Shown here piece by piece: positions 35,903 to 47,400 of a stretch of 64,000 nucleotides of DNA; position 1 is the stretch's first letter; each line of letters starts with the position of its first letter. The notes under the pieces are model-generated. The model was not told where the DNA came from, did not search any database, and was given only the letters and a program-made list of their open reading frames with translations. The stretch is from Cystobasidiopsis lactophilus (lineage: Eukaryota > Basidiomycota > Agaricostilbomycetes > Agaricostilbales > Chionosphaeraceae), in assembly GCA_001599975.1 (NCBI GenBank), contig BCIO01000005.1:1-64000 (forward strand), given 5' to 3'. The translations under genes and the position numbers were made by a program.

Positions 35903-38900
35903 ATGCTCCCTCTGCTCCCGCTGCTGGCGTCGGCCGGCTTCGTTGGTGCAGTCATCTACCCGCACCCCAAGCCCGACCCTGCTCCCGCTGGCTACAAAGA
36001 GTTCTCCTCGCCGATTGTGATCCCTGCGCGCAACACGGCCGGCTCGGGAGATTGGGCGGCCGCCGTCACCAAGGCCCGCAAGTTTGTCAAGGGCCTCACT
36101 TTGGAGGAAAAGGTCAACCTGACAACCGGTACTGGCACGACTGGGCGCTGTGTCGGTGTACGCATTCCCATTCATGTCTTGAAGGCAAGCACATTGGCAG
36201 CGGAGGACATGACAGAACACCGGTGCCGTGACACGCCTCCACTTCGATGGCTTATGCCTACAAGATGGCCCTGCGGGAATACGCGAAGTGGACCTTGTCT
36301 CTGCCTTCCCTCCAGAGATCGCAGCAGCTTCGACGTGGGATTTGGATCTCATCTCCGCTCGCGCCGTCGCGATGGGCGAAGAGTTTCGTGGCAAAGGCAT
36401 CAACGTCGCTCTGGGCCCTATGGTAAACCTCATGCGTGCACCGGCAGCTGGTCGCAACTGGGAAGGCTTTGGCGCCGATCCCTATTTGTCTGCCGTCGCT
36501 GGTGCCAGCACTATCAAGGGCATTCAGTCGCAGGGTGTCATCGCCTGCGTCAAGCACTTTATTGCCCAGGAGCAAGAACATTTCCGGCAAGCATGGTCGA
36601 GGCCCTTTCTACCCCTCGTTTCTGACACCTTCCTCGCAGGAACGGAGGCAATGCGGAATCCTCAGATGTCGACGACCGGACGTGAGTGCTTTGCAACTTT
36701 GACCTGTTTGGACGCATAGACCTTACAAGCGAGGATGACAGTTTGCACGAGCTCTATGGGCTGCCCTTCGCTGCCGCTATCCAAGCCGGCGTTGGGTCCC
36801 TCATGTGCAGCTATAACAGGATCAATCAGACCTTTGCTTGGTTGGTTGTTCGTTATTGCAGAACGGTCAAACAACTTATTGATAAATAACAGCGAGAACT
36901 CGAAGCTCATGAACGGAATCGTCAAGGAAGAGCTCAACTTCCAAGGTCCAATCATCAGCGATTGGGCTGCCGCTATGAGTGGCGTAGACAGCGCTCTTGC
37001 CTCGCTCGACATGAACATGCCAGGTTTTTATTCCTACGGCCACATTAACGGGACGATTGATTCGAAGTGCGTCCCGTTGGGCTCATTTTGCATGTGTTCT
37101 CATCGAGCGCCCGCAGTCCGGCGACCTCAACCAATTCATTTTGGGGCGCTAATCTAGTCGAAGCTGTCCAGAACAAGTCCGTCCCAGTAGCGCGGCTCAA
37201 CGACATGGTCACTCGCACGATGGCGGCGTATTACAAACTAGGCCAAGACAAGCACTACCCAAAGGTCAATTTTGACGTGAACACGGCCAACACCCACAAC
37301 AACAAGCACGTTAATGTTCAAGGCAACCACAAGAAGATCATTAGAGAAATCGGGGCTGCCTCCGCTAGTGAGTTGGCGTTGCGTGGCTGTCCCCCAAACT
37401 CGTCTCACGGCGAATGAAGTTCTGCTCAAGAACACGGCCAAAACCCTGCCTCTCAGCACTTCCAAGCATCTGAAGATCAGCGTGTTTGGGTCTGACGCTG
37501 GCCGTGGGTCTTGTCATCGTATTGCCCTAGATAACCTCTGATAAAGCGTGCACCTCAGCCAATCCGGCTGGTCCCAACGCCTGCTCCGATCGCGCCTGCC
37601 TCAACGGAACACTCGCTAGCGGCTGGGGCTCAGGCACAGTGCAGTACCCGTACTTGGTCACGCCGGTTGACGCCTTGAAGAAAGTGAAGAACGTTAAGCT
37701 CACCGTTTCCCTTGACGACTTCAACTTGGCAAACGTCCCCTCTTTGGCCAAGGGTGCTGATCACTGCATTGTTTTCGTGGCGGCCGATAGCGGAGGTGAG
37801 CCCGCTTATACCCCGTTGAAGGCCATTCTGACGTTCATTCATCTCTTTAGAGGGTTACCTGACTTTTGACGGAAATGCCGGCGATCGCAACAACCTCACA
37901 CTCTGGCACGGAGGCGATGCTTTGATTGCGAAGACGGCGAGTGTATGCAAGAGCACCATTGTCGTCGGCCATCTTGTCGGCCCGGTGCGTTGGCCGCCCA
38001 GCTTGACTTGGAGATGCGCCTTTTGAGTCCATAGCAGGTTCTTGTCGAGAAATGGATCAACCTGGCCAACGTTAAAGCTTTTATCCACGCCGGTCTTCCT
38101 GGCCAAGAGGTCAGTCTCAAGTGAAGTTTGGGCTAGCACGCTGACCCTGCCGCCCCACAGTCCGGCAACTCGTTGGTTGACGTGCTTTTCGGAGCTGTCA
38201 ACCCATCTGGTCGCTTGTAGGCCCACTTACTGTCCTTGTATCCTCTCTGTTCAGCGCTGTTGGCAGGCCATTCACGTACGCAAAGAAGCTCAGCGACTAC
38301 CCGGCCCAGATCCTTTACGAGAGCTCCGCGCCCGTTCCCCAAATCGAATACTCCGAGGGCCTGTTCATTGACTGTAAGTGCATGTCATGTGTTCAGTTTG
38401 GGCACAAGAGCTGAAGGTAGCGAGCTCTAGATCGCCACTTCGATCAGAAAAAAATCACACCCCGCTTCGAATTCGGCTTCGGGCTGAGCTACACAACCTT
38501 TGCGTACTCCGGCCTTTCTGTCAAGAGCGCGCTCCACAAGCGAGGCCAGATCGTCTACTCCAGCTCTGACTCGTCTCTGTGGTGCGCCCCGGACTTGGCC
38601 ATTGTGCGCCAAGGTTGATATATAAAACAGGTCCAACTGCGTCACCGTTTCTTTCAAGATCAAGAACACTGGCAAGCTGGAAGGCCACGAAGTTGCTCAG
38701 CTGTACCTTGGCTCCCCGGACAAGAGCGAACCCGTGCATCAGTTGCGTGGCTTCAAGCGGGTTCTCCTTCAGCCCGGCAAAACTTCCACTGTCACTCTCT
38801 CCCTAACTCACAAAGATCTTTCAATCTGGGATGTCAAGAAGCAAAAGTGGTCTGTTCCATCCGGAACTTTCAAAGTGTTTGTCGGGTCTTCGTCCCGCCT

Positions 38901-38931
38901 CCTGCCCCTCCAGTCCTCGTTCACGGTGTGA
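35903..38931 (+). CDS. GH3 beta-glucosidase, tandem copy 2
   Basis: Close paralogue of the preceding gene. ATG 35903 gives a signal peptide ([16 protein letters not shown]). The same order of motifs follows: [63 protein letters not shown] and a KHF, then [20 protein letters not shown] with the nucleophile Asp. [12 protein letters not shown] and a fibronectin-III-like end ([31 protein letters not shown]) complete it; the stop is at 38931. Intron 36841-36892 interrupts [11 protein letters not shown], where copy 1 has none. Probable recent tandem duplication, since linkers and introns outside these sites mostly match. Confidence 0.9.
36841..36892 (+). other. Copy-2-specific intron in GH3 beta-glucosidase
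   Basis: 52-nt GT-AG intron (GTTGGT..AATAACAG) between TTT-GCT-TG and C-GAG-AAC. Copy 1 reads straight through the same codons (FACSNSKLMNG). Confidence 0.75.
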
Positions 38932-39112
38932 GCGACGTCCCATACCCTCTACGTGCTCCTTCCATACCACTAGCTGCCCTTCGATGAAACTTCGAGTCTT
39001 CCACATCCAATCCCAAAACCTTCTTGACCCCAGCCGACGAGCTGTGAGCAACTCCCTCTGCCCAACGGCGTCTTGCGGCCATGTCTTCCGACAGCGGTGA
39101 GGTCTCGATGTG

Positions 39113-40696
39113 ATGTTTGACTCTACAAGGGCTCATTGGCGCCTCGAACCAGACCGCACGGCGTACTTGGCCGTAGGAAACTCTTCAGATTCGGAAGACG
39201 AGGCGGCCAGAACGCGAAGGAAGCTCGAACTCCCTCCAGAGTTGATGAAAGTGTCGATGGAATGGCTGTATCTGAGCTACTGCAAGGACTTCCCGGAGTC
39301 AGAGGCGTGCGAGAGGTCAGTCTCGAGGACCGATCCGAGGATCTTCACCACAAAGCGGGTCGTGATGTGCTGATGCGGCGCAAGCAGGTTGCTCCCAGTG
39401 GCCATGGTCTGCCGTCGGTGGCATGAGCTGTGTCGACAGATGACTTTCGTCCACGTCCGGGTAACGGCCAACAGAGCCGGCAAGCTGGTCCCCGTCCTCA
39501 ATGGCCCTCGGCGCTGGGCCCAATACGTTCGCTCGCTGACCCTCAACTTTGGAGCTCACTTTAATCCTATCCATACGCCTCCGGTCTTGGCTCTCATCGC
39601 CTCTTGCAGCGCTCTGTCGTCCCTCAGCCTGATCGGCTGCGGCAAGCCCGTCTTCAAGTCGTTCGTCGCCCACGCCCAGTCCGTCCATTACGCCGTCGCT
39701 TTTGGCGCCGTTCTTTCGGAAATCAAATCCCTTCATATCACGGGCAGTCAGAAAGGGGCATCGACAGGTCTTGACGCTTCCAAGCTGCTCTCGTTCCTCC
39801 TGCCGCTCACACCGAATCTCGAGTTCCTTGAGCGCGGCACTTGCATATACACCAAAGTCCAGATTGCGCCCCTTCAGCCGCTCCAAAGCCTCGAAGGCAT
39901 CTCGCTACCTCACCTGAAGTCGCTCACCATGGCTTCCCGCAACCTCGGCTCTCGCGTGATGGCCCAAGCCGTCCAACTGCAAGCGACCACCACCTTGCAA
40001 GAGCTGATCTTGGTAACCTCTACACCGCCCCAAAGACGCTCTCTCCAGCCGCTGCTAGAGGCCGTCAGCGGCTCCCTTCAGATCTTCAAGTTGCAGGCTC
40101 CACTTCAATCTGACCAGGCTCGCCGCATCAGCGTGCTCTTGGATGCGACCATCCCCAAGCTCACAGAACTTCGCTCTCTCGCGCTCATCGGGTCGCTCTG
40201 CACGGACAACCTTTTGCAAGTCCTACCGCATGACTGCGTCCATCTCGAACGCCTTGTTCTCTGTCAGAATCAGGTCATCACGCCGCAAGCTTTGGTTCCT
40301 CTGCTTGCCGCTTACGCTTCATCAGGGCCAGCAATCCAGCGGAGCCTGTTGATCGACGACCTTGGGCACCCAGCTTGGTCGGAGGCGAGCTTGGTGATGT
40401 TGAAGGAGGAAGCCACCACCGCCAGATGGGACTTTGAGGGGTCCCGTATCGAGTTCTTTGGGGCGGAGGAGGATTCCGAGGAGGACTCTGAGGACGACTG
40501 GGAGGACGATCCACCGGCGGCGCCTTTCGACTTGGCGGAGCTGGAAGAGGCGGGTAGAGCGGCGGACTGGCCAGGCTCTTCGGACGCCACCGTTTGGCTG
40601 CGGTCGCCATACAAACCCCGCGCCTTGGATCGCGCAGAGGTGGTGTCGTTGGACAGCGCCTCCGATTCTGACGCAGCCGACTCAATCATGGGCTGA
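39113..40696 (+). CDS. F-box/LRR-like protein
   Basis: Probable SCF substrate receptor. The N-terminal exon has LELPPELMKVSMEWLYLSYC, an F-box-like opening, and after an intron near 39314-39385 the second half is LLPVAMVCRRWHELCRQMTF, the usual VCR-x-W close of an F-box. About 300 leucine-rich residues follow with irregular repeats (RSLTLNFG, LSSLSLIGCG, LKSLTMASRNL, LRSLALIGSL). The end is acidic (EDSEEDSEDDWEDD) and stops at 40696. ATG 39113 is used. The exact junction between the two exons is uncertain. It shares only the general design with the F-box gene at 0.5-2 kb. Confidence 0.68.
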
Positions 40697-40855
40697 CCTC
40701 TGCTTGGCAGGCCCATGTCTACGACACTCTTCTATGACGGCCGGTTTCTTGTAAAACATGCGCTTCGGCACTTTTTAGGCATCATGTACGACCGATTAGA
40801 GCCTTCCCATTTTGTCATCTACAACACGCCCGACCCCGGATTCATATAAAATAAT

Positions 40856-42801
40856 TTACTGAGCCTTGCTAGGCGTGAACTCTTCGCTGGAATGATCTGA
40901 GCCTTGGTAAGAGTGGCTTCTCTGCTTCTTGCCAAAGGAGAGGGCGCCGGTCATCAGCAGCAAGGCCAAAGCGGCGAGCATGACAGCGAGGGTGACCATA
41001 GCACCAATTACGCCGGCAACAACGGGAGAGACGTCTTGACCTGTGGCGACTTCGTTGCTAGAGAACGTTGCGTTGGCCTTGGTGATCACATCGCACCCGC
41101 GCGAGTTGGTGTTGCCACACGCCGTGCACCATTCATAGAGGTCGCCTGCAGGCCCCGTTCAGAAGCACTCAAGAGGTCACAGAGCAATGCCTACTAATAG
41201 CATAGGGAGACAACGTGTCATTCAGCTGGGAGAGCGTGGTCACGCCGCTGTTGCCCAACATGTTCAGGTCCACGAAGTCGGCGGTGCCATTCTTGAAGGA
41301 CATAGCAACGTAAAGGTCGCCAGTAGGTGGCTGATGAAGCTCCAAAGTCACTGTGCCCTTGCCATCAGACTGAGTTAAAGGGAACAAGTCGCCTATTTAC
41401 CAGCGCTAGCGTAGTCAACAATCGACTGATATTGCGGGTAGGTGTCGGAGATGTTCAGCATCTTGAAGAGCGTCAAGAAAGGCTTGTAGCTCATCGACAC
41501 CTCAACCAAGCGAACGGGCTGAGACGCATTCGAAAACATGTAGAGCGAGTCGAGCAAAATCGGAGTCAATGTCTGCCCGGCAACTGGTTGCATTGTTAGT
41601 TTCAGAAAGGAGTCCAGGCAGTGGAACGAAAGCGCACTGTTCGCGATGTTGGAAAGGTCCGGGTTGGTCTGAAAAAGGGCGAGCTTTCAGCTGCAGACAG
41701 TTTATAGCAAGAAGGCCACCTACGTAAACGGCCCATTCATGGTAGTTGGCCAGAGCTCGAGTCTGGTTGAGCTGCTGCTGAGTGATGGAAGCAGCAAAGG
41801 TTGCGTTATGAATCGATTGGACGTTGACAAAGTCTGCTTCGGCGATCAGCTTTTGTGGAGACCTTCCTTTCAAAAGACGGAGAGACCGACCAAAGATGTT
41901 CCACATGTTATCCAGAGTCACGTTGCGGCCATCCACGATGGGCTTCAGGGCGTTCAAAAAGTCAGCATTGGCAGCTGCGACGGCCTTGAAAGGAGCCGAT
42001 GCATAGAGGGCGGTGTTCGATTTGGAGAAGGCCTAGCGCAACTCATGAGTGACTGAGGCCGCAGAAGAAGGACAGAAAGTATACCGGGCAGCTGGTCCAT
42101 CCCTCGAGCGAGATCTCGTCGTCGCCGATGCCCTCTTTGATGCCCGCGTCAGGTTCTCTTAAAACACAAAACAAATTCTCCTCTCACCAATTCCCACATA
42201 TTGGTAGCCGCCAACTGGTTGAGACGTAAGCAAGAACGCTAGCTGGGTCAAAGCACTACGTACGAGGAGAAGTGACGGTGGTTCCATTGGCCAAAGTGGT
42301 GTTCGAGGAAGAGGTCGCAGGCCACATTCCCTGGCTCAAGGCAACAGCAGAGTCGTAAATGACCGAGCCCTCGCCGGCAGTGTCGGCCATGAACGAGATG
42401 GTCGACTTGTCCACAGTGGGCGAGTCAAAACCAGCGATGAACAGCGGCGAGGTGGCATCCATGTAGCGCGAGCGCAACAGCGAGCCAAGCTGGTACTCCT
42501 GGTTCTCTCCGAGCGGGGTGATCACAGTGTCGCTTGCCGTGTAAGTCACAGGCGACTACAAGAGCGTTTTTTTCAGCTCGTTGACGCTGCCCGCCGACTT
42601 TAGGGCACTCACTTGATAGAAGCCCTGCACAAAGGCGTTGCATCTGAGCCTCCTGGCCTTAATCACATGGGAAAACTCAGACCAACTTCTCTATCGCCAT
42701 GTCGGGTGCTGCGAGATGTCACCAATCAGCTGCTGGACCTTTTTGCCGGCTCCCAAGGGTCGGACCTACAGGATCACAACGCCTAGGACAGTGTCGGTCA
42801 T
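40856..42801 (-). CDS. Histidine acid phosphatase-type membrane protein
   Basis: Histidine phosphatase superfamily, clade 2 (acid phosphatase/phytase-like). Start ATG 42801 gives MTDTVLGVVIL, which splices to TRHGDRE, the catalytic RHG motif, then through a 12-nt exon encoding GFYQ to SPVTYTASDTVITPLGENQE. YQLGSLLRSRYMD and later exons follow (WNIFGRSLRLLKG, LPEFGRS-type helices). The C-terminus has a membrane helix (VAGVIGAMVTLAVMLAALALLL) and a short Lys/Ser tail, so the protein is probably anchored with the catalytic domain outside the cytosol. No N-terminal signal peptide is seen, so an upstream exon may be missing. The HD proton-donor motif was not located. Confidence 0.75.
42613..42624 (-). 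other. 12-nt microexon in the phosphatase gene
   Basis: GGC-TTC-TAT-CAA (GFYQ) lies between an acceptor (TTTGTGCAG) and a donor (GTGAGTGC). Including it restores the family order RHGDR-x-GFYQ; no larger open exon gives this. Confidence 0.65.
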
Positions 42802-43262
42802 TTCGAATTCTATTCCTGAGCTGTGGAGTCCCCAGATGGTTGTGCAGAGGCAAGCGGTTCTGAGCGCCTTTTAGGCTTTTTTTTTCGGACCCCCAGCTCA
42901 CGGGACAGAAGCGCGCTAGTTCGCGTGGCTTGGACGCGATCAAGATAAGCTTTTCACAATTGACTTACTGTCATTCGTATAATTTTGAGGGACCGACGAC
43001 TTAGCACGGTTTGCCGTCGAGTCGGCAGGTTTTGAAGCGCAGTGACTCCCTTCTCCTCCTCCCTCCACCCAGGTGTGCCTGTCAATCTTGTATAGTTGAC
43101 TTTCACGCGCCAGGAAGCCTTATCCTGACACTCGACTGGCCCTGACACCAACCTCGATCCGACATTGACCTTCGCGGCTTCGAACGCCCAGCTTGCACAG
43201 ATTCTCGTGCAATCACTGCCATTCCGCTGCCTGTTCTCCACAATCTGCCTGCCTCCATCACC
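42802..43262. promoter_or_regulatory. Divergent region, phosphatase / aminotransferase
   Basis: 461 bp between divergent start codons. It holds a T-tract near 42878-42887. Nothing else recognised. Confidence 0.4.
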
Positions 43263-45286
43263 ATGGATCTCAGCCATCATCTGTCCGAGGAAGCAAAGAG
43301 GCGCCAGCCTTCGTTGGCTAAGGTGAGGTTTCGCGCCACAGATTTAATGAAGAGCTTTTTCTGACTCGTCATGGTCGCATCCAGTCGCTGTATCCCTACA
43401 TGCTGAACCCTGTGGGTCTAACAATCTTATAGTCTACAAGATCTTATCGAGGCGCGTTCGCAGGACATGCAATCTCTCGGGGGTGGCCTGTGAGTTGTTT
43501 CGTGTCAACAAGCGCGTTTCGCTGTTTTGACCTCCTGTCATCGGCATACGCAGACCCGACCCTGGACTGTTCCCCATCAAGCATGCTTCCTATGAGCTGT
43601 CAATGCCCCCCGCCTCGCGCAAGGATGAGCGCGCCACCTCGCAAACCGTGTCGCTTGATCTGTACGAGACGACTGGCAAGAATGGCGAGACCAGCACCAT
43701 TCCTTTGACAATGGCCTGCCAATGTGAGTTATGTGCACGCATCGATGGCATCTGAATACTCACAGACTTTGGTATAGACGCTGCGGGCACGACTTTCCCC
43801 GAATTCGGAGCTCTTCTCGAGGTTCTAACCAAAGGCATCCACCGTCCGCCGCCTGAAGCGAAGCACGAAGTGGCTGCCTCCCTTGGCAACACTGATGCAG
43901 TGGCCAAGCTGTTCCGCGTCCTTTGCAACCCAGGTAAATCCCTTCGGGAGTCGGGGGCGACCAGATCGAACACTAATTCAACCTACGCAGGCGATAATGT
44001 GCTTTTTGAAGAGTTCGTTTTCAGCCCTCCTGTCGAGAACGCAAGAGCAATGGGCTGCGGCTTGGTGCCGGTCAAGATGGATGAAGAGGGCATTTGCCCC
44101 GCTCATCTTGATGGCCTCTTGACGCACTGGGATTCGGCTGCTGCAGGGCCCAAGCCACGTGTGCTCTATACAGGCGAGTTCATACTCTGAGAGCTTGCGC
44201 ACGATATTCTCTGACACCTTGAGAGCAGTCAGCACCGGACAGAACCCAACTGGCCTAACAGCGCCAAAGAAGCGCCTGCAAGAGCTTTACGCGATTATGC
44301 AGAAGCACGACTTGATCGCCATCGACGACGACCCGTACTACTTCCTCCAACTGGGACCTTACGAGCCCAAGGCCGCCTCGGGTCGCGTGCGAAGCGCTTC
44401 CGTCTCCAAGCACATCGGCGGAGTGCCGATCACCGACGACGGCGGCCGAACTTCCCTGGAGCAATTCGCCAACAGCCTGAGCTCCACTCTGCTCTCGTTG
44501 GATGTGGATGGCCGCGTCTGCCGTTGCGACTCGTTCAGCAAGATCATCTTTCCTGGATCCCGGCTCGGATGGATCGCCCTGAACCCCTTGTTCAGAGAAC
44601 GCTACGAGAGAATCAGCGAGACCACCACTCAAATGGGCGCTGGCATGACCCAGTCGCTCTTCTCGCAACTGCTCACGGAACCTTCTCGCTCGTCGAGCAA
44701 CGCTGGTGGCTGGGGCATCCAAGGCTTCATTCATTGGATCTCCAAGCTTGTAAGTCATCTCCTCGCCCATGCGATATATCTAGATCTCAGCCTGCCTACA
44801 GCGATGGACCTACGCCGGAAAACGCGACTTCTTCCTCGACATCCTGAACCGCGAAGTCCCTCCCGAGCTGGGTCTTGTGTCCTGCGTTGCGCCTGAAGGT
44901 TTGTTCACATTTTCGTTCGCTCACTCTGCTTCGCATTGAAATGCCCCACCACAGCCGGCATGTTCACTTGGTCCAAGATCCACCTCGAGAAGCACCCTCG
45001 CTTCCGGCGCGACCCGACCGCCACGCCGCAGACCAACACTTCCGAGCTCATGGAAGAGCTGTTCCAGAAGTTGGTCCAGAACAACTGCTTGATCCTGCCA
45101 GCACGCTTCTTCTCAGTCTATCACACGTTGCCGGCTGGCTTCAAAGGCAACGGAGACTCTTTGGCGCTGGACGATCCTCGAGACCGCGAGACGTTCATGC
45201 GAGCTACTTTTGCTGGCAAGGAGGCCACCATCGAGGCGGCCTTGAAAATCTTTGGCCAAGTGTTGATCGAATTTTTCCAGTCGTGA
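43263..45286 (+). CDS. ARO8-type aromatic/2-aminoadipate aminotransferase
   Basis: PLP-dependent class I aminotransferase acting on aromatic amino acids or 2-aminoadipate. ATG 43263 begins MDLSHHLSEEAKRRQPSLAK. Family blocks: GLFPIKHASYE, QNPTGLTAPKKRLQELYAI, IDDDPYYFLQLG (cofactor-binding Asp and Tyr) and DSFSKIIFPGSRLGWI, with the PLP-binding Lys in SFSK. The C-terminal part includes AGMFTWSKI, the usual small-domain strand. The end FGQVLIEFFQS fits the stop at 45286. Eight or so introns. It converges with PAGM, 201 bp away. Confidence 0.88.
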
Positions 45287-45487
45287 ACAGCTGGTGTGTC
45301 TAGTTTGTAGCACCCCGTTATTTCTTTGTTTGTTGCAGCAGTCGCATCCTGTTTTCGTCATGTTAATCTCCACGCACCCGTAGAATTGTCTAGAGCACAA
45401 ATGTCCCAAATTTTTCCCGTGCCATGTCCTCCCACAACCGATCGATTCAAGCCTGCTCGACAAGCAAGCCAACCTTGACAGCGAGCT

Positions 45488-47237
45488 CTACAAGTCGACG
45501 TCAGCACCAAGCAGCAGCGCGTAACGATTGGCATTGAACTCACCGTCGGCCTCTGCCTTCCGCCGGGCTTCGGCGTAAACGCGCACACAATCTTCGGTCC
45601 CGCTTGGCCTCACAAAGCTCCTGCCTCCTTCATATTTGGCCACCAGCTCGTCGATCTGCTGTTGCAATCCCTTGGGCTCCACCAGCTTGCGTTCGGCATC
45701 CGTGGTCACAAAGGCGTTGCGGTCTTTCACGTTGACCTTGGCCAGCTTGTTTGGCAGATCGGTGTACGATGAGTCCCAAGCGCCAGGCGAAAGGTGGCGC
45801 CAGACGAGAATAGACTCGACGAGGAGCAAGTCCGAAATGGCGTCGCCGACGGTCTGGTTGACCAAGTTGGTGTAGGCCAGCAGCTGCTTCAGAGCAACCT
45901 GCTGGGCTGGCGAGGAGGGTTGGCGAGACCCAAATTGCTCGATGGCAGTGGGCGAGAAGAGGACCGTGCCATGCCCGTTCGCCTCAAAGTATATCCCGAT
46001 GTCGAACTCCTGAGCGGCGTGGTGCAAGTACTTGACCCCGGTCGGCGTGCAGGTGACAGGGATGCCTTGTGTCTTTTCGATGTAAGAGGTCGAACTGCCG
46101 TTGGCGTAGGCGGTTTGGACGACGCCCACGTGCAGGTCCTCTGTCAGCCCGGCCGCCTTGACCAAGTCAATGAAGTGCGTCGCGGCGAGGGTGGCTATTT
46201 TGTCGCCGTCCAGAAGCTTGAACTGGCTTCTTTCGCTGTCCTGGTAGTAGAAGACGATGCGGTCGGCGTCGCCATCGAACGAACAGTAGCGTGTGAACTC
46301 CGGGGTGCTTTGAAGGGTGACAGAGGGTGGAGCGCGCTGCTGAGTCTTGACGTAGTCCGCGCCACAGTCCTTGTTGAGCTTGTCGGCTTCGGCGATGTTG
46401 TCGTTGACGACATGTATCTTCAATGGGTGGCCTTCCGCTTGCAACGCAACCAACATTTCCTGCAGCTTGGGAGCCCCGACACCGTTGGCGCAGTCCACAT
46501 GGATGTCGCCTTCCAAGGCTGTTGCGCCTTCCATGACCTCCCTGTACGCTTTTGCGAGCTTCTTGTAGTAGCCCTCGACCACAGCAGTGCCAAAGCTGGG
46601 ATCGTTGTGGCTTCGGACCAAGTAGTGCAGTTGCGGCGTAGTGACGAGTCCAGCGTCGATCTGCTTGAGACCGGGAAAGCAGCTTAGGCCGGCCCTAAGA
46701 GAGGCGACCAGAGCGGCACATGAAGGGCGAGTGTCGTAGCCAAAAACCACTTGAGCTGGCCCGGCGATGTCAAGGCTGAGGCTTTGCGCTAGCTCATCTC
46801 CAGCACTGGAGATGTCGGCGGCGTTGGCAAAAGTGGTCGCGTACTGCTCCCAGGCGGGCGCCAGCATCTCGCCCATTGGGTCGACGATCTTCACGCCGTT
46901 GTCCTCGGCCGGGTTGTGCGAAGCCGTGACCATGACTCCAATTGTTTGGCCGTTGAACGATATGGACCTCAAGGCAGCCACCAGGCCCACTCGGAGCATG
47001 ACAGGGTCGAGCCGAGTCGCTCTGCAGATCACTTTTCAGAATCGGGAGGCCATTCCAATGACAACGAGGCCCACCGCATGCGAAAGCCAGCTGTACCATA
47101 CTGGAATCGCTCAGTTTCAGGCTTTGGGTGCTTCTTGTCGGCGGCAGCGATAGCGGCTTTCCATTCTGCCCGACAAGTGCATGAGCTCGGAATGCTTGGC
47201 AGCCTGGCCGTCGAATGCGCGACCCACCTGAGCCCAT
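45488..47237 (-). CDS. PCM1: Phosphoacetylglucosamine mutase
   Basis: Converts GlcNAc-6-phosphate to GlcNAc-1-phosphate on the way to UDP-GlcNAc, needed for chitin and N-glycans. Two short N-terminal exons give MGSEWKAAIAAADKKHPKPE and then FQYGTAGFR, joined to ATRLDPVMLRVG. The catalytic phospho-Ser lies in VMVTASHNPAEDNGVK. The metal loop is FDGDADRIVF, the sugar-binding part IYFEANGHGTV and the phosphate loop VRPSGTEDCVRVYAEA. Most of the protein is one long exon ending at 45488. Same strand as the ABC transporter upstream, with 164 bp between. Full length for the family. Confidence 0.92.
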
Positions 47238-47400
47238 TGCCGTGCTAGACGTCTGATGTATCACTGCTCTTGCTTGAAGGTCAAAACCGGCGATTTGACG
47301 CAGGCCAGAGTATGAGTCGTGGGACGATTCCAACCTCGCTCGAACTCGTCGCACCGCATGATGGTCTTCGTGATCTATTCTAAATGCAAGTGTGGTACAT

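Noticed and set aside
45794-46687. 297-codon plus-strand open frame
   Set aside because: It is exactly antisense to the long phosphoacetylglucosamine mutase exon and carries no family motif, so it is a shadow.
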